Positions 54,798-64,000 of a stretch of DNA of 64,000 nt are shown one piece after another. The position numbers and the translations under genes were made by a program. Each line of letters opens with the position of its first letter. The stretch's first letter is position 1. Where the stretch lies: the NCBI GenBank assembly GCA_963921825.1, contig OY997590.1, positions 62,486,012-62,550,011 of the forward strand, given 5' to 3'. The notes beneath the pieces were generated by a model that was given only the letters and a program-made list of their open reading frames with translations, ran no database searches and was not told where the DNA came from. The DNA comes from Erodium maritimum. Lineage: Eukaryota; Streptophyta; Magnoliopsida; Geraniales; Geraniaceae.

Positions 54798-55613
54798 GGA
54801 GCGTAGGACTAGCGAGAGTCCGGGAGTTTCTTTTGCTTTGACTTTAGTTCTGTGTTTTCGTTTCAAGACTTGTTTTGACTCGTTTGGTTTTGTTGCGTTT
54901 ATTTACTGTTTCGGTTGTGAACTTTTGCTTCGTTTAAGTTGTTACCTTGTTGTTCTTGTTTCGCTCTCCGAGTACGTTGAGATCAGAGTGGCACAGCGGA
55001 AGTGTGGTGGACCCATAACCCACATGCATCGCTTTTGTCTGTTTCTTTACCCTTAATAAGACGTGGAGGTCTAAAAGTAGAAACTTGATGCGGTCCTGGC
55101 GTCTTGACACCCCGACGGAGTACGTTGTGGGACGACGAGTGTGTGTAGTGGGTGGTAAAAGTGGGTGTACCTCTTGAGGTATCCGGAAACAAATCGCCGA
55201 GCACGACTACCACAGCGCTTTCAGGCCAGTAACACTATGGCACCGTACGAAGCGTGGGGTGGTAGGTCGGGTCATTTGCCCAAGCAGGACACACTTGAGG
55301 CTTTCCAGTTGACCCTTGTGGTCCGAGCTGCTAGAAAGACGACTAAAGAGTCGCGTTGTGTGTGAACGTTGAGAACCGCGCATAGTCGACGCAGAAGCGC
55401 GAAATTAATGGTTGGAGGCTGACTTCTTGGTTCGATGTGTATGCGATATTTGGTTAAGTGAAGTGGGTACTCGAGGAGGAGTGTCGGTGATGGAGATCTG
55501 TTTTAAGTGTTCTGTGTGCTTGAGAGACAAAGGACTGGGAGTTAAGCGGACGTTCCCTGAGATCGGGCCAGGTAGAACGCGTTCGCTTTGAATTTCGAGG
55601 ACGAAATTCTTTT
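54798..55613 (+). other. Post-gag internal region with pol scraps
   Basis: About 800 bp without a long coding frame. It includes the integrase-like scrap near 55236-55275 and the pol-end sequence AATTTCGAGGACGAAATTC at about 55593. Most of pol has been deleted. Confidence 0.7.
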
Positions 55614-55626
55614 AAGCGGGGTAGAC
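55614..55626 (+). other. Polypurine tract region of Gypsy element
   Basis: AAGCGGGGTAGAC lies directly before the 3' LTR. Confidence 0.6.
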
Positions 55627-58338
55627 TGTAAAACCCGTATTTTTAAAGGGTGTAAAAGTGCAGTCTGAAAAACGAAGGGTTGTTCTTGTAACAAGTTTGG
55701 TTGGAAAAGAAAAGTCAAAAAAAAAAGAGAAAAGAAAAGAAAGGGGATCAGGTTTTGAGCTATTGCGCCGGTACGGGCCCAATTCGCTTAATGGGCGAGC
55801 CCACGTGCGGGTCTGGCCCGTTACCACGCGAAGCCCAGACCCAGCGTATTTAAGCCTGCGAAACCCTAATCCCCACTACTGTTCACCGCCCCCATCTTCT
55901 TCAAGCCCTCTTCTCTCTTTGTCTCGCCCTCGTCTTCGCGTACCAGGCACGGCGAACTCGCCGTCGCACCTCTTTCCCGACATCATCGCCGAGCTCCACT
56001 CCTTCCTCCACTTCTTCTTCTTCTGCTACTTCAAACCCGAGTACCTTCAAACCCGTTCTTCCCCTCTTCGTCTTCGGTTCGCGACAACAACCCCGAGTCC
56101 CAGCGCCGTCGTACCCGATCTGAGGGATTTCAACGAAGGTGAGCCGAATCCTCACCGGATTTGTCTTCCCCGTCCTCTTCTTCGCCTGAATCGTGAGTTC
56201 GGGCTCGTTTGGGGGTCGGAGGAGACCGGAGAGCGTCGCCGGAGCGCTCGAGTTCCAGATCTGGAACTCGCGCGCTGGCGAGCTCTCTGGCCGTCAGTTC
56301 TGGCCGGAAGAGCGTGGGTCTCGCCCAACCTTTTCCCCCATCGTGTTCCCGAGCTTCCGAAGCCTTTACCGCCGTCAGAACCGCCGCTGGAGTCGTCACC
56401 GGAGTCTGCCGGAACCCTAGCCTCGGCCGTCGGCGTTCCCAACTCAGACCGGCCGAGTTCGAGCACTAGGGCTCGGGCCTGGGATTCGTTTGGGCTCTGG
56501 TCTGAACTGGGTTTGGGCCTTGGGCTTGGATCTGGTTCGGGCCTCAGCCTAGACTGACTCTGGGTTCGAGTCCGGACTTGACTCGGATCCGGGTCTGGGT
56601 CGGACACGGGTCGGTCCGGGTCTGGGCTGGATCCACGTTCAGATTCGGGTTTGGGCCGGGTCTGGACCCGGGTTGGGCCGGATCCGGGTCGGCAGAAATT
56701 ATTAATTAATTTAATAATTATTTGGACTAAAATCTGGTTAATTTAAAGACGTTTTGACCTTCCGAGAGCTTGAACTCGAGATCTGATTGAGGCTTTTAAA
56801 CTGTTTAAAACAGACTTGGATATCGGGGACTCGCCTTGGAAGACGGTGTTGGCCCGGTCGTCCGCAGCTAGAAGACGCCGCCTTGTCACCATCTCGAGGT
56901 AGGGAAAGTATCGACCCCTCCTTAACTATGAACTGGCGAACTAGTATGCATGACCAGAGTTATTAATAACCGGAACGAACTAGTATGCATGACTAGGGTT
57001 GTTAATAACCGGAACGTCTTAGTGACACATAGGTAAAACTGTTATGTTATTAGTTTAATTGAACGAGTCTTGATAATACTTGGAACGAACATGTTTGATA
57101 TCCGTTTGACTTGCTTGTACTTTCTGGGAAATTGATGTGCTGATAAACGGGACATGTCTAGGTCCTAGAGTTGCGTGCTGTGTGTCTACTCGCTGTGTGG
57201 GAGTCTAAGTAACGTTATAATCGATGTATGAGAATCTAAATAATATTATAACCGTTGTAAATGTCTAAATAAAATTATTACCGATTGTTGCATGATGTGT
57301 TGTGTGGGCAAGTGTGCCATGTGTGACTATGTGAACCCTTGTTTGTGATGACCGGGTGAGTGATAGACCGGGTGTGTGCTAAGATGGTTCGGCTGGTATA
57401 CCGAGACCATCAGTGAGTGTGCTATGTGCGAAACCCTGTGTGTGTTTAAGAGACGGCGTAGCCGGATGGATAATCATATCGAGACCAAGGATGGCGTGTT
57501 CAGATGACTCATAATCCGGGATGGGATTGATCGATGGAGTTCAAGTTCGGTACATATGAGAGTAGCGGCTGTGTGCAAATCGGTTTTATATTTACGTTGA
57601 GTAGAGCCCTTCGTCTGTGTGAGGAGGAAGATGTCGTGACTGACGCTGTGTGTTCCAGTGCGATATAAACGGCTGTGTGCAAATCGGTTTTATATTTACG
57701 TTGAGTAGAGCCCTTCGTCTGTGTGAGGAGGAAGATGTCGTGACTGACGCTGTGTGTTCCAGTGCGATATAATCAGCTGTGTGCAAATCGATGGAGTTGA
57801 CGACACCTGTGTGCGTTCGTCCGGACCTTTCCCCGTTAATTGCTGTGTGCTGTCCTATGGACTCTATGTGTGTTCTGCTGTGTGCCTTTCTCTCTGTTTT
57901 GTATGTGTGTATTACAAAGGGATTTATACTGTGTGTTTGGGCTGGTAAGGGTTTGCTTAGAGACAACTTGTTGGGTTTTCTTCCTAGTTGACCCTAATTA
58001 CCATTTTACCGTGAGGTTAAAAGGTGTGTTTGGAGTTCTTTTACTTTTCCTACTGAGCGTAAGCTCATCCCTCCTGTTGTTGTGGTGTTTCAGGTGTTGA
58101 GCGGGAACAGTACTAGCCGGACTCTCGGAGCTTGGGAGCTGCTGAGGGTTTAGCTAGGATTAGAGACGTACATCTTTTCGTTTTATGTTGGACTTTGTAT
58201 TTTACTAGTTGAGCTGGGACTCTTTCGTTTGGAAGTTTTACATCTCTTTGGAACTTTATTTATCTTTATTCGTCTTATTTTACTGTAAATCTTTAGTCGC
58301 GTCTCGAATTCGGTCAAAACCGGATTTGGGGTGTGACA
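55627..58338 (+). repeat. 3' LTR of gag-only Gypsy element, 2712 bp
   Basis: Long LTR with an extra central segment (56163-57322) that is GC-rich and holds a (GGGTC(T/C)GGGC)-type low-complexity stretch at 56470-56695. It also has two full 104-bp tandem units starting at 57568 and 57672 and a partial third at 57776. The 299-codon frame at 55658-56557 lies within it and is not a gene. Confidence 0.93.
57568..57790 (+). repeat. 104-bp tandem duplication in 3' LTR
   Basis: GCTGTGTGCAAATCG starts at 57568, 57672 and 57776. The 5' LTR has only one full unit. Confidence 0.9.
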
Positions 58339-58343
58339 ATAGG

Positions 58344-58924
58344 AGCCAATATGGTAGGTATGGTTGTTTGAGGGTAGATCTGGCCAATACGATTGTACGG
58401 AGAAGTCTGAACAATGGGAGGAGGTCCACAGCGGCGGAAAGGGAGGAGCCGAGGGCGATCGCGGGCAATGGAGGATGTGCAAGAGCGAAGTAAAACGGGA
58501 GGAGGGCAGTGACGATTGAGGTGCACGGAAAGAAGGCGGAGGACCACGGCTAGTGACGGGTGTAAAGGCTCGACAGAAACCCTAAAAGACGAGGGAGAAA
58601 AGTGAAGGGAGAAGATGAGGGAGAGGAATAGAGAGCTACCGGCAGACCCCGTGACAAGAGCCATGACGGTCGTGGGTGGTGGCGGTAACAAAAATAGTAA
58701 TAATAATAATAATAATACTTAAAGGTTTTAATTGATAGAGAGCGTACCATTAATTAAACTTGATTTATTGGGAAAATATAAATGAATATTACACTTCTTG
58801 TGCCTTATATAGAAAAGCCTTTTATAAGATATGTCATAAACTCATATGTAAGGCTCATTCTCGAACAGAGGAATAGAGCTGCAAAGTTATGGACTTGTAT
58901 ATGTCTATGTATTATGGACGACAC
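58344..58924. other. Gene-free flank with TAA microsatellite
   Basis: GC-rich to about 58690, then (TAA)7 at 58697-58717, then AT-rich. It continues the sequence interrupted at 51139. No gene recognised. Confidence 0.4.
58697..58717. repeat. (TAA)7 microsatellite
   Basis: Seven TAA units. Confidence 0.9.
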
Positions 58925-59646
58925 TAGGGGCGGGCACGATCGGTTAATCGGAACCGACCACCCCTTGGACCACCGGAACCGACCTCGTTGGTGATGCATA
59001 AACCCCACCGGCACCGACCCCGAAACCGGCCAAGTTAACTGGTTCAACCGGCCCGATACCTAAAGTACAAGTCCATTATTGTTGTGGCCAAAATTAGGCC
59101 CAAATTGAAGGAAAAAAAACTGAAAATTTTCATTTCAAATTTAAACTTGTATCTATCACAATTAAATAACAACCTAACATATAAAATACTTACGCATTAC
59201 AACCAAATTTAATTGTTCGTAAGATGATAATACAACCAAACAAATTACAGAATACAACGGACTTCATTCATGGTAAACAAAATTCAAAATACAACTTCAG
59301 CCTTCTTTCATCAGTTTCATTGCCTTCAAAATGTAAGAAGCTTTCATTTGCTCTCAAAAATGAAGCTTTTCACTTGCTTCCTTACTAGAACATTACCTAT
59401 CACAGAAATCAAATAACAAAAAGATATTAGCATTAGCAAATAACAAAAATCAAATAAAGAAGGCCAAAAACAACAAGTACGAAATTTACAAGTTAGTAAC
59501 CAACCAACTTTTGGTAGTTTGATCACATAATAATTGGAGCACCAGCTGTGGTGGCAATGTTTTCAATTTTTGGGAAATAGATATAAAAATAATTATTTAT
59601 AAACAAAGCATAAAAAGAATGAAAAACAGATTAAGAAAAAAATAAG
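58925..59646 (-). mobile_element. Left end of outer hAT element
   Basis: TAGGGGCGGGCACGATCGGT at 58925 resembles hAT termini, and the first 130 bp are dense in ACCGG/CCGAC subterminal motifs. AT-rich sequence then leads to the transposase remnant, beyond the nested element. The matching right end was not found. Confidence 0.5.
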
Positions 59647-59654
59647 GTTATTAC

Positions 59655-61179
59655 TAGGGTTGTGCGAATATCCGACCGTCACCAAAAACCGACCGTCACC
59701 ATCACCAGAATCACCTGAACCGGTGTCACCGGCGGCGGTTACGGTTAAAAAAATACCAACCCGAGAGCATTTTGAGTGGGTACGGTTTTTTATTTTCCAA
59801 ACCGGAGAAAACCGACCGACCGATCTTTTGTTTTATAAGGCCTGATTTTTTTTTAATTTACATGGGCTGCCACTTATTTCTTTATACATATACACAACTA
59901 TTTGATCAATAAAAATTTGTTTCAGCCAACCTACACCAAAGTCAATTAATACATGCATTTTGGGCTAGGCCCACTTAACTTTGGGTCATTCTCTTTTAAT
60001 TTTAGACATGTCCATTAATTAAACCCTAACCCTAATGCCACTTCCTCCTCCCTCTATAAATATATTATTTACTTATCCAAAGCAACCCACATGACAACCT
60101 TGCCGAGAACCTCATCCCTCTTCTCTTTTATATATTATTCTTCAATTTCTTCATATATTTTTCTTCCACTTCTTCACTTTTCATCAACCTTGTTGTGTAC
60201 TAACTTTGAGATCCAATTGTTATTTCACTTAACTATTTCCTATCGATTTTTTTTTGGTTATGGAACTGTGATGTAATTTCAAACTGAGATCTATGTTTCG
60301 ATTGGGTTTTTATACTAGATCTGCAACGTCCCGTGTTGTTTGTTTTATGGAATAATTATTGTCTACTAGTTTTATTTATGTTTTTTTTTATGTTGCTCAA
60401 CTTAGATATATTTATGTACTTAAAATCCGTATTGTAATTGTAGCTACCATTATCATTTGAAGATGAGTAAATGTATTTTGCTTATTCATTTTGGATGAGT
60501 ATATTATTATGGTAGTTTGTGTATTATACAATTAATTTTTATATATGAATCAATGGAATGTAATTTAGGTACATGCTTCATAGTTATATTTTTATGTTAT
60601 TTCTATGTAGTTATCTTTTGTTGTAATCTTAAAATTTCAGATTTAAACACTAGTGTATTAGTTTACAAATATTTTTGTAATTCTAGAAATTTACAAATCT
60701 AAATCCCTACATGTGTTGTAGATAAAGATTTGCTATGGTGTGTGTTCAAAAATGTGATAATAACTTTCAGCACTATGAAATTGATACATTTATTATCAAT
60801 GTCAATGAAAAAGCAAAAAAAAAAATTTGAATAAGTTTCTAAAGTTGAAGATTCAAAATAAATGGATGTTTTTTCTTTCTATGTTGGGCTTTAATTGAAA
60901 ACCCCAAAAAGAGTCTAATGGTTTGTTCTTCAACACTGTGTTGTAAAAAATGGTTTGTGAAAATGAAACCATGTACTGTTTTGAAGGCCCAACAGAAAGC
61001 ACATTGGTTATGGGTTGGCTGGTTATAACCATCACCGCCCGGTAGTAAGACCGGGCAGTTATCGGCTTTCTTTTAGGCGACCGGTGATGGGTACGGGTGC
61101 GGGTTTTAGGTAACCGGGAATAACGGTTTGGATAATGGGTATGAGTTTTAGGGTGGGTACCGACCGATGCCCAGCCCTA
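59655..61179. mobile_element. Nested non-autonomous hAT element, 1525 bp
   Basis: TIRs TAGGGTTGTGCGAATATCCG.. and, in reverse, TAGGGCTGGGCATCGGTCGG.., with subterminal GACCGTCACC/GGTGATGG motifs. A perfect 8-bp duplication GTTATTAC flanks it (59647-59654, 61180-61187), the size expected for hAT. The interior has no transposase but has a telo-box and TATA-like box, suggesting it kept the promoter of a parent element. Confidence 0.9.
60021..60062 (+). promoter_or_regulatory. Promoter-like motifs inside hAT element
   Basis: AAACCCTAACCCTAA (60021-60035) and CTATAAATA (60054-60062) are placed as in a plant promoter. The region downstream has only short frames. Confidence 0.4.
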
Positions 61180-61187
61180 GTTATTAC

Positions 61188-62790
61188 CATCTTCCTCATC
61201 TTGAATCAAATCCTCGTCCTTCTCCATACTTTCTAAAGTCTCAATAATATTATCGCCTTTCAACCAATCTTGTGTTCAAATTAAAGCTTGCACAACTCGT
61301 GTACTCAAAGAACTCCTAAAAGCATCGAGAACTCTGATGCCAGCACTAAAGACACTTTCACTAGAGACGGATGTCATGGGAATGACTAAAATATCTCTAG
61401 CCATCCTAGAGAAAACAGGGTATCAATGAGCATTATCTACCCACCATGAAAGTACTTTAAGATCCTTACTGTCACTTGCTGGTTGCTCATTTAAATATGT
61501 TTCCAATTCATTTTGAGGAGCACCAACACGTGAAGAATAAAGCTTTTTAAATTTTTCAAAATTTTGGTGCTTTGATACTTTGTCAACAACACTAACGGAA
61601 CAATCCGGTTGTGTTTGGAACTCATCAACACCGAACTCTATTATGTAATGTGCAAACATATCATCGAGAGATACTTTGACACATTGGGATAAAGTAACAT
61701 ACTTTCAGCAGGATACATATCCTCTAGAAGATAATTGTCATAACACAACTTCTTTCGGGGATCAAAAATTGGTGCTAGGAATGTGAACATATTCAACATC
61801 CCCAAATCCCTAAAACACTTGTTGAATTTTTCATTCATCCTAGAAGACATGTTTCGCATGTATAAACTATCACTTTCTAAACCATCTTTTATAAGCAAGT
61901 TAATATCTAATGTTTCGTCTAATATCACGTTTGTTGTAGCATATGAGGAACCTCATATTCTAACTGTTGCACAAAAAAAATCTCCAAAAAATTCATTAGG
62001 GATTCTTTCTTAAGACCATTATTAACGATCAGGTTCAAAATGTGTGCAACACATCTCATATGCATATAACTATCATCAAATAAATTAGAGCACAACATGT
62101 TTTTTTTAAGTTGTACTCTAAAATATTCTATGGCGTCTTTGTTAGGGGATGCATTATGTACTGTTATGGCCATTATATTTTCTAAACCACATGCACTCAA
62201 ACAGGTTTCAACAGCTCTCCAAATATCTTCCCATCACTGAGAAGTTATTGGGCAAAAATTAATATAAAAAATTGTGTAAAATCCATGCATCATCAATGAA
62301 ATGTGCAGTTATGCACATATAGTTCACTTGTTGGACACTTGTCCAAGTGTCCGTTGTGAAAGAGGCTCTGAATTTAGACTTACTAAAATACTCAAACAAC
62401 TTGAGTTTTTCAGCTTCATATAATTTATATATATCCTACATGATAGTATATCTAGAGGGAACCACAAACATTGGACAGCTAGCCTTAACAAAATCATGAA
62501 CCCCCTCCCCATCAACAAACCTAAAGGTCAATTCATCGATAACTATCATTCTAGTCAAGGAACTTCGACAAACTTGTTGACCGAAGTGCCAAGCAACTAG
62601 TTCTCTCTCTTTCCCTCTACCCTTCCCCACCCTGTGAAAACCTATTTTGGATTGTGTAAGATCATTTCTTAACTTTTAAGAGTTCTTTGGGCAATTTTCT
62701 ATATGCAACTTTAAAGTACTAGTGCCATATTTACTAGAACCAGCTTGGTGGTTTTTAGGACAGTACTTCACAAATCCCTAGATTCATGTT
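61188..62790 (-). pseudogene. hAT transposase pseudogene (RICESLEEPER-like)
   Basis: Minus-strand order: BED-finger remnant (YCPKNHQAGSSKYGTSTLKL, HIENCPKN, near 62690-62770), LVAWHFGQQVCRSSLTRM near 62570, SFTTDTWTSVQQVNYMCITA near 62340, NLFDDSYMHMRCVAHILNLI near 62060, then a gap, FTFLAPIFDPRKKL near 61760, and the hAT dimerisation region (NELETYLNEQPASDSKDLKV LSWW near 61450, continuing VSSESVFSA-like near 61370). Stops and an internal loss between 61980 and 61900 inactivate it. The nested hAT element lies just after its end. Confidence 0.88.
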
Positions 62791-62893
62791 CGTCTACAAC
62801 CAAATCAAATATTTTCATATAGTAGAAGTGCGCTTTGAGAGGAGTTTGGATTTACCTGAGGCTGCAGCTGTTGCTGTATCCTTACCACCTTAA

Positions 62894-63030
62894 AACAACA
62901 ACGGCAACAACGACGAAAACAACGACGACGACGACGACAACAACAACAACAACAATATGTAACAACAATCTGTAACAACAACAACAACAATCTGTAACAA
63001 CAACAACAATTTGTAACAACAACAACAAGC
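62894..63030. repeat. (ACA/ACG)n microsatellite and CTGTAACAACAACAACAA units
   Basis: A trinucleotide tract grades into four units of about 19 bp built on AATCTGTAACAACAACAAC. Confidence 0.85.
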
Positions 63031-63571
63031 CATGCTAGGTTTCTTCTTCCTTTCTATCCCGCATCACCACTGGCAAGTGATCGCTAGTGGAAGCCTTCTC
63101 CCCTTCTGTTAGCCATGCTAGGTTTGGTACGGCTTTGTTGCCAAGGTAGGGCTTGTCGTCGTCAGACTTTTGCTTAGGCCGAGAACTTGTGGTTGGGTGG
63201 AGATCCTAGGTGGTGGTTGTGGTTCGTTCACCGGAGTCTCTCGCCGGTTCGTGTGCCGAAGATCTAAGTCTTGGGCGTACCTTAGTCATTCTTCCTCTTC
63301 CAGATCTGGAGGCTAGCCGGTTAACTACAGTTTTGTGGTGGGCGTGGTCGGAGCTTTTCGCTAGAGCTTTGTCTTGCCTCCTCCAAGTCGTTGGATGTAA
63401 CTCAGATATGCTCTTGGGGTGGGCTGTTGGAGATCGCTCGCCAGAGTTCACCCTGAAGCAGCAGTTGCCCATGTTCACCAACGTTGGGGCTCGTCTTGCA
63501 CGAGTTTGGTTGCTACTCGTGTGTCTCCGAGCCTCCTGTGAGCAGCTTCGTGGTGCTTCCCTGCTCTATAT
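63031..63571 (+). other. GC-rich segment, unassigned
   Basis: A 135-codon frame (63210-63617) and a reverse 91-codon frame overlap. Neither has a recognisable motif and the forward one runs into the Copia LTR. I do not call a gene. Confidence 0.4.
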
Positions 63572-64000
63572 TGTTAGTCTTAGTGCCTACAGTCCAATCG
63601 TAAATGTCCAAATATAAATATCATTGATAGAAATAAAATTAAAGTGTCTATATATTACTTATGTGTTGGATTAGTATATCGATATGTGATCTGATCTATG
63701 TCCACCATATGAATAGAACCATAGATCGAGATAGATCACACTCGATGGGTCCCTAGTCAATAAAGCTTCACTAGATTGAGATAGGGTCTCCATAGCAGCC
63801 AGGATTGGCTTAGGGGCGGACAACATGAGTGACACGAAAGATGGCTAAGGGATTTATCCCTCATACTGCGGTATGGGAAAGATATCGGTTCTCGACCGCT
63901 TGATCGAGAGTGACTGAAAGAATAGCATGGTCATGCATATGATACTGGGTATCATATATTCAGTCATCTCACATATTAAGGAACAATGATTGAAAATAAT
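63572..64000 (+). mobile_element. Copia LTR, cut by window end
   Basis: Starts TGTTAGTCTTA and aligns with the LTR at 3402-5206 (GATCGAGATAGATCACACTCGAT, GGGAAAGATATCGGTTCTC), but about 230 bp equivalent to 3596-3826 are missing. No purine tract precedes it, so it is a 5' LTR or a solo LTR. Confidence 0.8.

Larger units (their letters stand above)
51140..58338 (+). mobile_element. Gag-only Ty3/Gypsy retrotransposon (TR-GAG type)
   Basis: Complete element with ATAGG on both sides, LTRs TGTAAAACCC..GTGTGACA, a tRNA-Met primer site and a 3' purine tract. The internal region of about 3.0 kb encodes gag only. Protease, RT, RNase H and most of integrase are missing. A scrap MAPYEAWGGRSG (near 55238) recalls the MAPYEALYGR motif near the end of Gypsy integrases, and the 3' end AATTTCGAGGACGAAATTCT is typical of the end of a Gypsy pol region. 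So this is a deletion derivative of an autonomous element. The LTRs are almost identical where they align, so insertion was recent. Confidence 0.93.

Noticed and set aside
55658..56557. 299-codon open frame, with a shorter twin at 51215-51682
   Set aside because: Both lie wholly inside the two LTRs of one Gypsy element and differ only by the LTR deletion. The content is low-complexity Pro/Ser and no domain is seen.
63210..63617. 135-codon forward frame
   Set aside because: Runs into the Copia LTR at 63572 and has no recognisable motif, so it is not called as a gene.

Overview
This is plant nuclear DNA, most likely from a flowering plant with a repeat-rich genome. The evidence is intron-containing or plant-specific genes (a peroxisomal-type copper amine oxidase, a SIAMESE-related CDK inhibitor, an ARO-like armadillo protein), a nuclear insert of plastid rRNA-operon DNA, LTR elements primed by initiator tRNA-Met (TGGTATCAGAGC), and hAT, CACTA-like and MULE-like DNA elements. 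Most of the window is transposable elements inserted into one another. I could not fix the species.

Only three ordinary host genes look intact: the SMR-type CDK inhibitor (12208-12510, +), an intronless armadillo-repeat gene (29887-31743, -), and a 12-exon copper amine oxidase of 750 residues ending in AKL, a peroxisomal signal (40345-44378, -). They are unrelated in function and form no cluster.

Layout: 1-5.2 kb holds a Gypsy-type LTR inserted in a decayed Copia pol, followed by that Copia element's 3' LTR; the same LTR family reappears at 63572-64000. An inverted-repeat element with a minisatellite core lies at 5.3-6.4 kb. A complete but dead short-LTR Copia element (6598-11468, target duplication CAGAC) sits about 0.74 kb upstream of the SMR gene. 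From 13.5 to 16.5 kb are two reverse-strand non-LTR retroposons, each with a target duplication. From 17.4 to 27.1 kb a tandemly duplicated unit containing TRIM-like arrays is split by about 7.1 kb that carries a CACTA-like remnant and a 3.2 kb Gypsy-type LTR. LINE remnants (27.3-29.0 kb) lead to the armadillo gene. Next come a long-TIR element with a GC-rich core (32063-33537), a decayed LINE-type ORF1 locus split by a solo LTR (33.6-38.7 kb), a second LINE fragment tail to tail with it, and a small MITE beside the amine oxidase gene.

After the amine oxidase come a short retroposon, a second long-TIR element holding an AGC-kinase fragment, a nested MULE-like element and a plastid insert (46730-49785), a recent gag-only Ty3/Gypsy element (51140-58338, target duplication ATAGG), and a hAT element inserted in a decayed hAT transposase locus (58.9-62.8 kb).

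The best candidates for undescribed biology are: non-LTR elements that keep an ORF1 (DUF4283 plus zinc knuckle) but no ORF2; a long-TIR family that carries GC-rich gene-like sequence; two RNA hairpins conserved across diverged Gypsy-type LTRs; and a gag-only LTR element whose two LTRs differ by a 1.16 kb deletion with copied filler at the junction. All homology calls were made by reading the sequence, without database searches.
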